Notes: generated by a model from the sequence alone, not told the origin. Counted from the stretch's first letter, positions 29,701 to 40,153 are shown. The stretch: 64,000 nucleotides of DNA from Leptospira brenneri (GCF_002812125.1 NZ_NPDQ01000003.1:434001-498000), one strand, 5' to 3'. A program made the numbers and translations.

Positions 29701-32364
29701 GACTTTGATTTTTTGTGAACTGATCGCTTTGTCTTTTGTATCAAGAGCAACTAATTGAAGTTTTACGTTATCTTCCGTAAACATCCATCCATCCGGTAAA
29801 ATTCCCAAATGTACTTCGGACGGAGAAACAGGAAAACTTCTGGACACAGTTTGGATTTCTCCTGAAGGATCCGCATATTCCATTTCCACTTGGAAACTTC
29901 CATACCCTGGAACTGGCTTCAGTCCGCCAAAGGTATATTGTAAAAAGCCTTTTTCGTCGGTTTTTAAAGAAGTCGATAAAACTTCTGGTTTTGTTTCCTC
30001 GACCTCTTCTTCTTCATACCCACTGGTTTTCCATTTTCCTTCCTTTAAAGATTCCGGTGAAAAAGAAAATGCAGAATATTCTTCTTTTGGAGAATATTGA
30101 CTGGGTACAACTTGAGAACGAATTTTAACAGGGAAATTTCCGGCCCCTCCACCAGAAAGGTATTCCAAACCGAATAAAACTTTGGACTCTTTGGGAGAAA
30201 CTAACTCTTGTTTATCTCCAGAAAGCTGAATGTTTCCTTTGACTACGGGAAGTCGAAATTCTTCCACTCTGAACTGAGCGACATTTTCCCCATAACTTGT
30301 ATCCTCATTGGAGTAAGGATAATAAACGATATAAACACCATGTTTTGCGTTCTTTGGAATTTTAAATTCAGATTCTGCATGGCCAGGAAAAGACCAAACG
30401 AGGGGTAAAGGATAGGACTCACCTGAACCTTCATGTTTTACGATGACTTGTGTTGGGTATTCTTTGGGATCTGCTGCGATGAGTCCCTTATTTCCAAAGC
30501 CACGCCGAACGTGTTTTAGGTGAACCGTTTCTCCTTTTTTAAACAAGGTCCTGTCGAGCACAATGGATTTAATTTCCTTAGAGTGGCCAGTTGTCGCATT
30601 GGGGAGTTGGTAACGCCAACTTTCAATGCCTTTATCCCAAGTACTGGAGGTGAAACTGATATCGTCATTTTTTTGAACAAAAACAGTAAGGCCAGAACCT
30701 AACTCATGATAACCGCAATAAGGTACATCCTGGAAATTCAAATTTCCAAACAACATACTTCCATCTTTTCCGGTGATCCCGGCTCCGCGTAAGTTCCCTT
30801 TGCAGTCCAAAATTTTGATTTGAACTCCTGGCTCTGGGAGACCTTGGTCGAGGTTTGTCACCCAAACTAAACTTGTATCCTTTCCCCATTTAAAATGAGC
30901 AGAAAGATTTGTCACCAGAGCCGCACTCGAGACATACATCTTCCCTTTTTTTTCGAGAAGACTATTACCAAGAATATCACTGGCAAGTTCTACCACATAA
31001 AACCCAGGAGTTTCCAAAGGAATCCCGACCACTTCCATTGGTTTTTTCCCATTGGGTTTCGGCAGTGAAAAAGAAGAAATTCCAGCATTAGCCGGAGAAT
31101 TTTGAAATACAGATTGTTCTCTTTCGCGAGAAGCAAGTATTTGAAACCATTTTTGGATTTCTAAAATATCCATTGTTTTTTGGCTTTTACCACTTGTGCC
31201 AAGGGAAACAGATTTTAAAGGAAGGTTTGCTTCTAAATTTCTAAGAGTTACAGGTAACGCAGGTTTGGCTTTTGATTCCAAAATTCCAAATTTTGCACTA
31301 AACTTTGCGAGCGGCGGAAATTCATCTGTTTTGAATTTTAAAGGAAAGGAAGCCTGGTTCGACAAACTTCTGTTTGTATCATCTACGAGTTCAGGGATTC
31401 GGATTTCGAATTCACCATTTTCAGGGAATGGGCCAGGGAAACTAACCCATTCATAAAATTCAGTTCCTTTTTCCGTAAAGGGGGAGATAGGATATTCCTT
31501 TCCTTCTTTGGAAACTAGTTTAATTTTCTTTAATAAAGAAAGTGGAACCGCTGAACTAAACGAAAGAGAAACAGGAAGGATAGGAATACAATCTGCTTTT
31601 GCATTCACTCTCTCACAACTAAACCGAGCTGAAAATACAGGCCTTACTGTAAAAGGAATGACTTCATCTTCTCGGATCTCACCACCCCAAACAGATTTGG
31701 TTCCTTTCCCAAGCACTAGTTGGATTTGTCTTTCGGGAAGGAAGGTTTGTTTTGATTTCAAAAGAATGGTTTCTTCTGAATCTCTACTTTCTGTTGCTCT
31801 AAGGATTGATTTTCTCTCCGACCCAGTAACGAGAACAATCGGAATCCTATTTCCTAATTCTTCCGAACGAAAGTACACGTATTTTTGGAAAGAAGCTAAA
31901 TCTGGTTTTGCATCTAAATGTAAAATGAAAATTTGATCTTCGGTAATCAAAGAACCGTTGTAAGGTGAGGAATACTCAACAGAAGGCCCACCAGTATGAA
32001 AAGAAAATAAACTTTCTCCTTGTACCGTTTCCCCACTCAAAGTTTTAGTTCCGGATTTCAATTGGAAGGAACACTCAACACCACCAGGCACTTCCTTTTC
32101 AAATTCATAAACCCAAGTTGTAGAATCAAGAAACCGGCTAGTTCCGGTGAGTGGGCATTGGATTTGGAAAATATCTACTTTGGGGCGGATGTCACCGAGG
32201 GCCACCATGGGTTTCGTAAAACGAACGGTCACTTGTTTGGGCTGTTTGACAAATCCATTCGGAGTAAAAAATTCAATACTGGCTGGTTGGCTTTGTGTGA
32301 AATCAGAACGAACCAAAAATAAGGAAAGGAGAAGGAGGACAGGATACCGGAACCGGACGAACAT
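26767..32364 (-). CDS. Bacterial alpha-2-macroglobulin family protein
   Basis: This 1865-residue protein has an N-terminal signal peptide (VRFRYPVLLLLSLFLVRS). It has a series of beta-sandwich MG domains, an MG2-like part around residues 600-700 (IKSIVLDRTLFKKGETVHLKHV), a macroglobulin core near 1190-1280 and a helical thioester domain. The thioester motif CMEQ is intact within NYPYQCMEQRVSKAIG. Such proteins trap foreign proteases in the periplasm or at the surface. In many Gram-negatives the partner is penicillin-binding protein PbpC; here the next genes are a membrane sulfatase-like protein and carB. I see no lipobox, so it may be soluble. Confidence 0.9.
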   Translation of the reverse strand: MFVRFRYPVLLLLSLFLVRSDFTQSQPASIEFFTPNGFVKQPKQVTVRFTKPMVALGDIRPKVDIFQIQCPLTGTSRFLDSTTWVYEFEKEVPGGVECSFQLKSGTKTLSGETVQGESLFSFHTGGPSVEYSSPYNGSLITEDQIFILHLDAKPDLASFQKYVYFRSEELGNRIPIVLVTGSERKSILRATESRDSEETILLKSKQTFLPERQIQLVLGKGTKSVWGGEIREDEVIPFTVRPVFSARFSCERVNAKADCIPILPVSLSFSSAVPLSLLKKIKLVSKEGKEYPISPFTEKGTEFYEWVSFPGPFPENGEFEIRIPELVDDTNRSLSNQASFPLKFKTDEFPPLAKFSAKFGILESKAKPALPVTLRNLEANLPLKSVSLGTSGKSQKTMDILEIQKWFQILASREREQSVFQNSPANAGISSFSLPKPNGKKPMEVVGIPLETPGFYVVELASDILGNSLLEKKGKMYVSSAALVTNLSAHFKWGKDTSLVWVTNLDQGLPEPGVQIKILDCKGNLRGAGITGKDGSMLFGNLNFQDVPYCGYHELGSGLTVFVQKNDDISFTSSTWDKGIESWRYQLPNATTGHSKEIKSIVLDRTLFKKGETVHLKHVRRGFGNKGLIAADPKEYPTQVIVKHEGSGESYPLPLVWSFPGHAESEFKIPKNAKHGVYIVYYPYSNEDTSYGENVAQFRVEEFRLPVVKGNIQLSGDKQELVSPKESKVLFGLEYLSGGGAGNFPVKIRSQVVPSQYSPKEEYSAFSFSPESLKEGKWKTSGYEEEEVEETKPEVLSTSLKTDEKGFLQYTFGGLKPVPGYGSFQVEMEYADPSGEIQTVSRSFPVSPSEVHLGILPDGWMFTEDNVKLQLVALDTKDKAISSQKIKVTAYKREFYSNRKRLVGGFYAYEHYEEVTKLGEFCEGKTDSKGILICEGKSPSVGDIVFLAETKDQKGNPTSSGYSVWVSSKQEAWFDVSDHNRMDILPEKRSIDVGETIKVQIRSPFREATALVSLEREGVLDYFVTQVSGKDPLISIPIKKEYAPNVFVSVLLVRGRVGDPKPTGLVDLAKPGYRLGLTMLKVGSKPYTLSVSVSPDKKLYQVRETANVELEIKTADGKVPSESTEVTLAVVDEALLELSPNPTWNLLDTMMGTRPHSVGTSTAQSQIIGKRHFGLKAKPEGGGGGKQSTRSLFDTLVYWKGKAIVGKDGKLKFSFPLNDSLTSFRIVAVATSGAKEFGTGMSKIQTTQKIQSFSGIPPVVRLGDSLRHEVTLRSAGESKEQLRLRLSVTDLKNGTETKEDLETKSAILAPGETKVVFWDLIVPDTTKRKFSLEVSSPTGVVLDRLTVDQTVLPVDTERVYQAGLFLYESPIQETVRVPEGSQPNSGKMVWKASPTILTSLSGIQTYFQNYPYQCMEQRVSKAIGLKSEPIWNEVFADLNSFLDYDGLVKYFARMEHGSEILTAYILTSAQLTNKNIPEEALGKMILGLQGYLEGRVKGERYKFGADSVVRKIIVWEALTRYQTYEWEQVRPVFEGIEFLPTASLIDLSEILGRVNGGDSSVKSRLTSVLRSRLNIQGSELIIADSGFTNPWWILGSRDYTMAKLLLWAFSEPSYKKDMPRLIKAFVKMQKKGSYDTTLGNAYSILVFDRVSKLLESEKVSGGKLKIQSLKESLSLEPNGKQTVSQTIGTTPESVSVSYDGKGKPWVEWSVKSILPLKAPISSGYRLKRTWEPVQVAKPGVLSKGDTIRVTIEIQADSDKTWVVVEDPIPPGSLPLGRGFGRESIISQGSNTGDFSYYLSFEEKTLSQYRAYFEYLPKGTHTLEHSFRLNHTGTFQLPATRVEAMYSPETHAEWPNETVRISENKD

Positions 32365-32567
32365 GGAGAGAATTTAGGAAGAGGAATTAGTTTGGAAAGA
32401 AAAAAAAGAAAATCAGGGATATTGACCCCTCCCTGCGGGTATCATAAGGAGAAACATCTATGAACAGTATTTAGACCGAAGTGAGGGGAAAAAGGTTCCT
32501 TTTTTCTAAGACTTTTAGGCTAGAACTACAAATTCTTCTAATAAAATTTCTGTATTGATGGAAAGAA

Positions 32568-33248
32568 TCAATGGCTTACCCAACGGTAACCAATTCCAGG
32601 TTCGGTCACAAGCCAACGCGGATCACTCGGAGAATCTTCTATTTTTTTTCGTAATTGTGTGATATGGACCCTAAGAGAGTTCATCTCATTTAACGCCTGT
32701 TCTCCCCATATTTTTTTAATCAAAACTTCATGAGTGATCACCTTACCTGAATTTTTAATGAGAAAGGTAAGGATTTGAAATTCTGTAGGTGTTAGTCGGA
32801 TTTGAGTCTGATTTTTAATGACTCGGTAATTTAGAAAATCGACGACGAGACCTCCACTATCCCAATTGGCCGGAGTTTCTTCTACAGGAAGACGACGAAG
32901 GGCTGTTCGAATCCTTGCGAGTAATTCTCCCATACTAAAGGGTTTTGTGATATAATCATCCGCACCGGCATCTAGAAGAGCAACTTTATCTTCCTCTGCA
33001 TTCATCACAGATAAAACAAGAAATGGAATCTCTGAAAATGCTCTTACCTCTTTAATGACATCCAATCCACTCCCGTCGGGAAGTTGCAAATCTAACAAAA
33101 CTAATTTTGGAGAGTTTAGAGCAATCGATTCAATGGCATCCTTTTTCGATACAGCTTCTATGGTGGTATAACCTTTGGCCTCAAGCGCAATGCGCAACAT
33201 CTTTCGAATGGCGCCATCATCATCAACTAAAAGAATTAGATCCTTCAC
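32568..33248 (-). CDS. kdpE: KDP operon response regulator
   Basis: This 226-residue OmpR-type regulator has a receiver domain with LLVDDDG, phospho-acceptor Asp53 in LLDLQLPDGSG and YITKPF. Its C-terminal winged helix (LTPTEFQILTFLIKN, then MNSLRVHITQLRKKIE and GIGYRW) binds DNA. It is the last gene of kdpABCDE, 11 nt after kdpD, with a GTG start. It should activate the kdp promoter when potassium is low or turgor falls. The 203 nt beyond it, up to the macroglobulin start, hold no gene I can support. Confidence 0.95.
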   Translation of the reverse strand: MKDLILLVDDDGAIRKMLRIALEAKGYTTIEAVSKKDAIESIALNSPKLVLLDLQLPDGSGLDVIKEVRAFSEIPFLVLSVMNAEEDKVALLDAGADDYITKPFSMGELLARIRTALRRLPVEETPANWDSGGLVVDFLNYRVIKNQTQIRLTPTEFQILTFLIKNSGKVITHEVLIKKIWGEQALNEMNSLRVHITQLRKKIEDSPSDPRWLVTEPGIGYRWVSH

Positions 33249-33259
33249 AATCTATATTA

Positions 33260-35839
33260 TCATGGCACAGAAATGGGTACGTCAATGAGAAAGCGAGCTC
33301 CACCGTCTTTTCGGTTCATTGCCTCAATGGTTCCACCATGTAACTCTACAATGGATTTAGAAATAGCAAGACCAAGGCCAGTTCCAATTTTACCAGAAGA
33401 TTCTCCCCGATAAAACTTTTGGAAAATATACGAGGAATCTGCAGGAAGACCTTTTCCATTGTCTTCCACAATCCACTGAAGATGATTTTCCCTTTTTTGT
33501 AAGGAAACCCAAATTGTTGAGCCACTTGGGGTATACAAACAAGCGTTATAAAGCAAATTAAAAATAGCATGAGAAAAAAGAACCCGATCAAGTTCAATGG
33601 GAGTATCCAAATCATTGATAAGAATTTTTATCAAATGATTGGCTTTATTTTTCCCTAAGAAAGATACTGAATCATGGATGATCTCAGAAGGATGAACTTT
33701 TTCTTTTTTTAAAGTCAAATAGCCAGATTCAATTCTACTAATATCAAGAAGGTTTCCCAAAAGCAGATTTAAAACGAGGGAACTCTCTTGGATCTCTTCA
33801 ATCAAATTCTTTCTGGCAGTAGGATCGGAATCAATTTCAGGATCTAACAAAGCCGAAGCAGACCCTTGAATCGAAGTTAGCGGAGTTTTTAACTCGTGAG
33901 AGAGAGAATTAAAAACTAAATTGTATAATTTTTCAGATTCCTTCAGTAAAAAATTTTTTCTAGAATCTTCAGAAAGAGTATCTCTATCAAGTGCTAAGGC
34001 AACTTGATTGGCAACCGTGTTTAAAAGAACTTCTTGCTCCAAACTAGGTTCTTCTAAAGAAGTCACACGAATCACACCAGTAATTCCTCCAGGAGAGACC
34101 AAGGGATAAAAAGTGATGTTGGATAAAGATAAGGTTTCTGTGTATTTACCGGCTGGTTTTCCGTTTTTAATGGTCCAGGTCGCCACTCCCAAATCTTTCT
34201 GATCCTCTATGGCTGGAACAAATTCTCCATTTTGATAAAAATGAAGTTTTACTGGGAACGGGAATATTTTTTTAAAAAAATTATCTCCGATTTTGATGAT
34301 TTCCGGGGCAGAAGATGTTTTCGATAAATCATGAGTGAGTTCATATAAAATAGATAACTTCTCTTCTCTGGATCTAAGTTTTGTTTCGTTTTTTTTAAGT
34401 TTTGCAGTCAAACCTCCATTAATGAGAGCAATGAGCATAAAGATGACAAACATAAGAGCATCTTCTAATTTCGAAATGTAAAATGTATAAAGTGGAGGGA
34501 TAAATAAGTAATTCCAAAAGGAAGCGGAAAGAATTGCAGCAAGTAACACAGGACCGCGACTAAAAAACATTCCAAGAACAGCCACATAAAACAAATACAG
34601 AATGGATATGGCCCAGTATCCTATATATGCATTTAAAACTTGGTTACACAAAGTCACAAATAAAGTTAACGCAAATACAGATAGATATTGTCTGATTCCA
34701 GACGAAGGAATTAGTTTTTTATAAAAATCGAACTGAAAGGAACGATCATCTTGAAAAGGAACCACTATGATTTCTACATCTCGGAGGGATTTAATGATCT
34801 TTGTTGTGATATTTGTATGAAAGGGATCTAGGAATCTATTTTTTCTTGAGCCCCCAATCACCAAACGATGGATACGTTTTTCATGAACGGCAGAAACGAT
34901 CCCCACTACGGGATCAGATTCAAAAGAGTGAACAACTTCTGCACCTAATTCTTTGGCAAACCGAATATGTGATCGGATGGAATGAAAGGACTCAGGATTT
35001 TTATTTTCTTCATTTTCTGAAAAGAACACATACAATTCAGAATTTCTTTCCAAAGCCAATCTTTTTGCATTCCGAAGAAGTGTTTTAGAGTTAGGGTTTG
35101 CTGAGATCGCAACCATAATCCTTTCCCTTCCTTGTGGCATTTTCTTCTCTACATATTTTGCCGTATAAGACAGAGATAATTCACGAAGGTATGTTAAATT
35201 TTCTTTTCGAAAAAAGTTTTCCTTTGCTGAAACTACTTTTTCTGGGATATAAACTTTCCCATCCGACAATCTCTTTAATAATTCATCTGGAATGATATCA
35301 ATTAACACAAGTTCATCGGCTCTTTCAAGAATGCTATCAGGAATGGTTTCTTTTACAGGGCTTTGAATGATTTTTTCGATAGAATCCACCTGACTCTCAA
35401 GATGTTGTACATTCACGGTAGATAACACATGAACTCCCGCATCGAGTAAGCTAAAAATATCCTGATATCTTTTTTTATTCACAGAGCCAGGAATATTGGT
35501 ATGAGCAAGCTCATCAACCAGTACGTAACTAGGTCTCTCTTTTAAGATTGTCTCTAAGTCCATTTCTTCCCATACTTTGTCACGGTACTCAATTTTTTTT
35601 AGAGGAATCCAATCCAGACCTTCGATCAATGCCTTTGTATCCGACCTACCATGACTTTCCACGATACCAATCCGAACATCTTCCCCTTCTTCTTTCAAAT
35701 GGTGGGCTTCGGTTAACATAGCATAGGTTTTTCCAACACCAGGAGACATCCCGAAGTATACCTTCAGGATACCTTTTTTCTTGGGTTCTTCTTGGTTAGC
35801 AAGAGATAGAAAATCTTCGGGACGTTTTCCTTCATTCAT
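33260..35839 (-). CDS. kdpD: KDP osmosensitive potassium sensor histidine kinase
   Basis: This 859-residue kinase has the full KdpD plan. First is the N-terminal KdpD domain with Walker A GMSPGVGKTYAML and LVDELAHTNIPGS, then a USP-like domain (about 245-370, RIMVAISANPNSKTLLRNA). Four transmembrane helices follow (about 385-490), then a GAF-like region, the His domain with His648 in LSHELKTPLTSIQGS, and an ATPase domain ending in GTGLGLAISKSIVELHGG. It overlaps kdpC by 8 bp. Together with KdpE it controls the high-affinity potassium pump encoded upstream. Confidence 0.96.
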   Translation of the reverse strand: MNEGKRPEDFLSLANQEEPKKKGILKVYFGMSPGVGKTYAMLTEAHHLKEEGEDVRIGIVESHGRSDTKALIEGLDWIPLKKIEYRDKVWEEMDLETILKERPSYVLVDELAHTNIPGSVNKKRYQDIFSLLDAGVHVLSTVNVQHLESQVDSIEKIIQSPVKETIPDSILERADELVLIDIIPDELLKRLSDGKVYIPEKVVSAKENFFRKENLTYLRELSLSYTAKYVEKKMPQGRERIMVAISANPNSKTLLRNAKRLALERNSELYVFFSENEENKNPESFHSIRSHIRFAKELGAEVVHSFESDPVVGIVSAVHEKRIHRLVIGGSRKNRFLDPFHTNITTKIIKSLRDVEIIVVPFQDDRSFQFDFYKKLIPSSGIRQYLSVFALTLFVTLCNQVLNAYIGYWAISILYLFYVAVLGMFFSRGPVLLAAILSASFWNYLFIPPLYTFYISKLEDALMFVIFMLIALINGGLTAKLKKNETKLRSREEKLSILYELTHDLSKTSSAPEIIKIGDNFFKKIFPFPVKLHFYQNGEFVPAIEDQKDLGVATWTIKNGKPAGKYTETLSLSNITFYPLVSPGGITGVIRVTSLEEPSLEQEVLLNTVANQVALALDRDTLSEDSRKNFLLKESEKLYNLVFNSLSHELKTPLTSIQGSASALLDPEIDSDPTARKNLIEEIQESSLVLNLLLGNLLDISRIESGYLTLKKEKVHPSEIIHDSVSFLGKNKANHLIKILINDLDTPIELDRVLFSHAIFNLLYNACLYTPSGSTIWVSLQKRENHLQWIVEDNGKGLPADSSYIFQKFYRGESSGKIGTGLGLAISKSIVELHGGTIEAMNRKDGGARFLIDVPISVP

Positions 35840-36410
35840 GGATCAATTGTTTCCATTCTAAATTTAATTTTGTTACGTTCACTCGTTCCCGACCGATAAA
35901 CCCAAACAATGGATATTCCGTATATTTAAGAACTAATTTATTTAAAGTTTCTATAGGTATTTTGGTTTGTCTGCTAATCCATTTTGTTTGTTCATAAGCG
36001 CAACGAGTCGAAATATGTGGATCCAGTCCAGAAGCGGAAGCATACATGAGTTCCGAACATTCTTCTGTATTCATTCCTAAGTCGTTTAATTCTTTTTTTC
36101 TTTCTTCTACCTTCGTCTTTAAATCCAAACTAGTGGGACTCAAATTAGAGGCCCCACTCGGTAAGGTGTTAAAACTAGCGGCACTGGGACGATACCGAAA
36201 CAAAATCGGTGAATGCAGTGACTGCGAAAATAGTTCAGAACCAACCACTTTTCCATTCAGCAACAACAAACTCCCTTCCACTTGCGATGGAAAGATGGTC
36301 CGAGAGATACCAGTGACAGCAAGTGGATACAAAAAACCAAACGCAAGTAAGGATAGAAAAAAGAACCTGATCGCAATTTCCAACTGATTGGATGTTTCCT
36401 TTGATTTCAT
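35832..36410 (-). CDS. kdpC: Potassium-transporting ATPase subunit C
   Basis: This 192-residue subunit has one N-terminal transmembrane helix and the KdpC signature: [24 protein letters not shown], with a later [18 protein letters not shown]. It stabilises the KdpFABC complex and increases ATP affinity. The ATG overlaps the kdpB stop as ATGA, and the stop overlaps the kdpD start. Confidence 0.96.
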   Translation of the reverse strand: MKSKETSNQLEIAIRFFFLSLLAFGFLYPLAVTGISRTIFPSQVEGSLLLLNGKVVGSELFSQSLHSPILFRYRPSAASFNTLPSGASNLSPTSLDLKTKVEERKKELNDLGMNTEECSELMYASASGLDPHISTRCAYEQTKWISRQTKIPIETLNKLVLKYTEYPLFGFIGRERVNVTKLNLEWKQLIHE

Positions 36411-38464
36411 AAATAACCTCCAGATAAAATTAAATCAATGAGTTTGATTCCAAAAAAAGGAAAGATCATCCCTCCCCCTCCATAAATGACAAAATTGCGA
36501 AGTAAAGCCGCATCTGGTGATTTAGGTATATACTTCACACCACGTAAGGAAAGTGGTATGAGTAGTGGAATCACAAGAGCATTGAAGATCACAGCCGACA
36601 AAATGGCATGATCTGGACTTGACAATTGCATAATGTTTAACGGTGCTAATGGTAAAAATAACGCAGGTAAGATGGCAAAGTATTTTGCAATATCATTGGC
36701 AATACTAAAAGTAGTGAGTGCCCCCCTTGTCATAAGAAGCTGTTTTCCAATTTCGACAATTTCAATCAGTTTACTTGGGTTACTATCTAAATCAATCATG
36801 TTGCCTGCTTCTCTTGCTGTTTGAGTTCCCGTATTCATGGCAACTCCCACATCGGACTGAGCCAGAGCCGGTGCATCGTTGGTTCCATCTCCAATCATAG
36901 CCACCAAATACCCGTTAGCTTGCTCATCCCGAATTCGTTTTAACTTTGCTTCTGGTGTGGCTTCGGCAATAAAATCATCAACACCAGCTTCCGCCGCAAT
37001 CGCAGCAGCTGTCAGTGGGTTGTCCCCCGTAATCATTACAGTTCGAATTCCCATCCTACGCAACGTCGCAAAACGTTCTTTCAGTCCTCCCTTAACAATA
37101 TCCTTTAGTTCGATGATCCCGAGTAGCTGATTTCCTTCGGAAACCAAAATCGGAGTACTTCCCTTTTTTGCAATTTCCTCTGATACCATTTGCATCCCCC
37201 CAGAGACAGTTCCTCCTTGGGATTCTAAATGTTTTCGAATGGAATCAAAAGCGCCCTTTCTTATATTACGAATCAGTTTTCCATTTTCCGAAATTTCAAC
37301 ACCACTCATTCGAGTGGAAGCGGAAAAAGGAATCCAATTTACATCTAAGGATTTTAAGTTTCTTTCTCTAATCGCATACTTCTGTTTGGCGAGAACAACG
37401 ATGGATCTTCCTTCGGGAGTTTCATCCGATAATGAAGAAAGTTGCGCAGCATCTGCGAGCTGTTCTTCGGTAATACCTTGAGAAGGATAAAAACGATGGG
37501 CCTCTCTGTTTCCGAGAGTGATTGTCCCCGTTTTATCCAGTAACAAAACATGAATGTCACCTGCGGCCTCTACTGCCTTTCCACTTTTGGCAATGACATT
37601 ACAGCGAATGAGTCTCTCCATTCCTGAAATCCCAATCGCACTCAAAAGTGCGGCAATGGTTGTAGGAATCAAACAAACAAATAGTGCCAACCAAATCGAA
37701 AAAGAAAAATCCCAATTTTCACCGAGTTGTTTTCCAACAAAACTTGAAATCGGAACAAGTGACAAAACACCTAAAAAGAAAAGAATCGTGAGTGCAAAAA
37801 GTACGATCCCTAAAGCAATTTCATTCGGAGTTTTTTGTCTTGTTGCTCCTTCAATCATAGCAATCATTTTATCAATAAAACTTTCTCCGGGTTTAGAAGT
37901 GATTCGAATGTATAAATGATCAGAAATGACTTTCGTCCCTCCTGTGACCGCTGACCTGTCTCCTCCACTTTCCCTAATGACAGGGGCCGACTCTCCCGTC
38001 ACTGCCGATTCATCTACACTAGCAATTCCTAAAACAACTTCCCCATCGCCAGGTATCGAATCTCCTGCATTCACAAGAACAATGTCATTGATTTTCAAAT
38101 CCGTTGAAGGAACTTCTATATAACTTTGACTTCCTATCGATTCCACTTTTTTGGATATGGTGGACGATCTAGTTTTTCGTAAACTATCAGCCCTGGCCTT
38201 ACCCCGCCCTTCGGCCACACTCTCTGCAAAATTTGCAAAAAACAAAGTGAGAACTAACCAAAAAAATATAGGCAGTTCCCTCTGAAGCGAAGTCCCAAGA
38301 AATGCATAGTAAAGAATTTGAACAAAAAGTATCAAAGTTCCTATCCAAACAGTAGCCATCACTGGATTTGAAAATGCATTTTTCGGAGAAAACTTTTGTA
38401 AAGCATTCCAGAAAGAAATACGAAGCAGTTCTTTCGATATTAGATTTTGAGTATTCATCATCAA
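36407..38464 (-). CDS. kdpB: Potassium-transporting P-type ATPase subunit B
   Basis: This 685-residue P-type ATPase drives potassium uptake through KdpA. It has the actuator TGESAPV, the phosphorylation motif [10 protein letters not shown], and the hinge [21 protein letters not shown]. Membrane helices lie near 45-90, 220-285 and in the last 120 residues. Length matches KdpB. The start is in the [14 protein letters not shown] run at 38464, 6 nt after kdpA. Confidence 0.97.
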   Translation of the reverse strand: MMMNTQNLISKELLRISFWNALQKFSPKNAFSNPVMATVWIGTLILFVQILYYAFLGTSLQRELPIFFWLVLTLFFANFAESVAEGRGKARADSLRKTRSSTISKKVESIGSQSYIEVPSTDLKINDIVLVNAGDSIPGDGEVVLGIASVDESAVTGESAPVIRESGGDRSAVTGGTKVISDHLYIRITSKPGESFIDKMIAMIEGATRQKTPNEIALGIVLFALTILFFLGVLSLVPISSFVGKQLGENWDFSFSIWLALFVCLIPTTIAALLSAIGISGMERLIRCNVIAKSGKAVEAAGDIHVLLLDKTGTITLGNREAHRFYPSQGITEEQLADAAQLSSLSDETPEGRSIVVLAKQKYAIRERNLKSLDVNWIPFSASTRMSGVEISENGKLIRNIRKGAFDSIRKHLESQGGTVSGGMQMVSEEIAKKGSTPILVSEGNQLLGIIELKDIVKGGLKERFATLRRMGIRTVMITGDNPLTAAAIAAEAGVDDFIAEATPEAKLKRIRDEQANGYLVAMIGDGTNDAPALAQSDVGVAMNTGTQTAREAGNMIDLDSNPSKLIEIVEIGKQLLMTRGALTTFSIANDIAKYFAILPALFLPLAPLNIMQLSSPDHAILSAVIFNALVIPLLIPLSLRGVKYIPKSPDAALLRNFVIYGGGGMIFPFFGIKLIDLILSGGYL

Positions 38465-38470
38465 TTCCTC

Positions 38471-40108
38471 TTAAAAAAATATACCTTTTTCGACTAATAG
38501 ATGTTCTAGTATTGGTCCGAGAGCCAAAACCGGGAAAAAAGAAAGTCCACAGACAATGAGTATGACACTAAATGTCAAAACGCCGAATAACACAGTATCT
38601 AACCTAAAGTTTCCTTCCGAAGATAAAGTGGTGACCTTTCCTCCCAAACTACCTGTAACCACAACCACAGCATAAATCACACTAAACCTACCGATTAACA
38701 TAGAGAATCCGATAGATAAATTTCCCCATAAATTGTCAGCACCAAACCCAGCAAAGGCAGAACCATTATTTCCTGCAGCAGAACTATATGTGTAAAGGAT
38801 TTGGGATAAAGCATGTGGACCTTTTGCCGAATAACCGGATTCCAAAAAGATGGTGATCATGGTTCCGATCAAAATACAAGCAGTAGGTGCAAGGATTCCA
38901 AACAAAGTCCATTTGATTTCATAACTACCAATCTTTTTGCCAAAGTATTCAGGGGTTCGACCAGTCATGAGTCCTGACAAAAATACAGTAAGGATCAGAA
39001 ATAAAACCATTCCATACATTCCTGTTCCCACACCTCCAAAGATGATCTCACCTAACATCATTTGGAAAATGGCAATCCCTCCAGCCAGTGGTGAATAACT
39101 ATCATGCATGGAATTGACAGATCCGTTGGAAGCGGCCGTTGTGGAGGACATCCAAAGAGTGGATTCTGTCAGAGTAAACCTAAACTCTTTACCTTCCCAA
39201 AACCCAGGATGGTTCCATTCCGAATAAAAAATACCGACAAAACCTAAGATAAAAAAAGCCAACATCACAAAGAACACAACCCAAGCATGTCGAAATGAGT
39301 TTGTGATTTTTCCATATAAAAATACACAGGAAGCTGGCAAAAAGAGAATCGAAAACATTTGAATGAAGTTCGATAGAGGTGTTGGATTTTCAAATGGATG
39401 TGCGCTATTCACACCAAAAAATCCCCCCCCATTGGTTCCAATTTGTTTGATAGCAATTTGCGAAGCCACGGGCCCCAAGGGAATGGTTTGGTTTTGCCCA
39501 TCTAACCCAACTACTTTTAACGGATCTTGAAAGGATTGTATGACCCCTTGGCTCACAAGTAAAATCCCGATGATAAAAGACAGAGGAAGTAGGATGTAAA
39601 AGGTAGAACGAAATAGGTCCTGCCAAAAGTTCCCAAACTTAGTTTCCTTAGAAGAAACAATAGACCGACTGACAAACGCTAGGACAGAAATCCCAACACC
39701 GGCACTGAGGAAGTTTTGCGGAACGAGTCCCACCATTTGAGAAAAATTGCTTAGTTGGCTTTCTCCAGAATAAGCCTGCCAATTGGTATTTGTAATAAAG
39801 GAGATGGTTGTATTCAGGGCAAGATCCCAGTTCATACCAAGAAGTGCGAATGGATTCAAGGGCAGTAAATTCTGATACCTTAAGATTAAAAACAAAATCC
39901 CTCCTCCCAAGGTATGGAAGACAATCATACTTTTTAAATATTGTTTCGGCGTTTGCGAGGGAGGATCACCAGAAAAGAGAAACCGCTGAAAAATAGATTC
40001 GACTGGTAAACGTTTGGCGTTTAAAACAATCGCCATGTAGTATCCGACAAAGGGAGAGAGAAGAACCAGTAACCCAACAAAGAAAGGGAAATAAAGTAAC
40101 TCATTCAT
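38471..40108 (-). CDS. kdpA: Potassium-transporting ATPase subunit A
   Basis: This 545-residue channel-like subunit forms the selectivity filter of the Kdp pump. It has about ten membrane helices and filter loops such as IKQIGTNGGGFFGVNSAHPFENPT and YTYSSAAGNNGSAFAGFG. It is the first gene of the operon. I found no recognisable kdpF peptide between it and the upstream gene. A 6-bp inverted repeat (CAATTG at 40124-40129 and 40134-40139) and three TCTTAA repeats lie upstream. Confidence 0.97.
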   Translation of the reverse strand: MNELLYFPFFVGLLVLLSPFVGYYMAIVLNAKRLPVESIFQRFLFSGDPPSQTPKQYLKSMIVFHTLGGGILFLILRYQNLLPLNPFALLGMNWDLALNTTISFITNTNWQAYSGESQLSNFSQMVGLVPQNFLSAGVGISVLAFVSRSIVSSKETKFGNFWQDLFRSTFYILLPLSFIIGILLVSQGVIQSFQDPLKVVGLDGQNQTIPLGPVASQIAIKQIGTNGGGFFGVNSAHPFENPTPLSNFIQMFSILFLPASCVFLYGKITNSFRHAWVVFFVMLAFFILGFVGIFYSEWNHPGFWEGKEFRFTLTESTLWMSSTTAASNGSVNSMHDSYSPLAGGIAIFQMMLGEIIFGGVGTGMYGMVLFLILTVFLSGLMTGRTPEYFGKKIGSYEIKWTLFGILAPTACILIGTMITIFLESGYSAKGPHALSQILYTYSSAAGNNGSAFAGFGADNLWGNLSIGFSMLIGRFSVIYAVVVVTGSLGGKVTTLSSEGNFRLDTVLFGVLTFSVILIVCGLSFFPVLALGPILEHLLVEKGIFF

Positions 40109-40153
40109 AAGTAAATTCTCTCACAATTGTTTCCAATTGCAAAGAGCTGTTTA

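Noticed and set aside
32459..32473. Tiny plus-strand frame (ATG to TAG, four codons) with AAGGAG upstream, between the macroglobulin and kdpE genes
   Set aside because: Too short to support as a gene. It lies in a short intergenic region and the Shine-Dalgarno-like sequence is likely a chance match.
32490..32520. GGAAAAAGG / CCTTTTTTC repeat downstream of kdpE as a terminator
   Set aside because: The loop would be only 2 nt and the stem is almost all A-T, so it is unlikely to form a stable hairpin.
40124..40139. CAATTG-tttc-CAATTG hairpin as a kdpF gene or riboswitch element before kdpA
   Set aside because: The stretch is too short for kdpF and shows no riboswitch-like structure. It is mentioned only as part of the kdpA leader.
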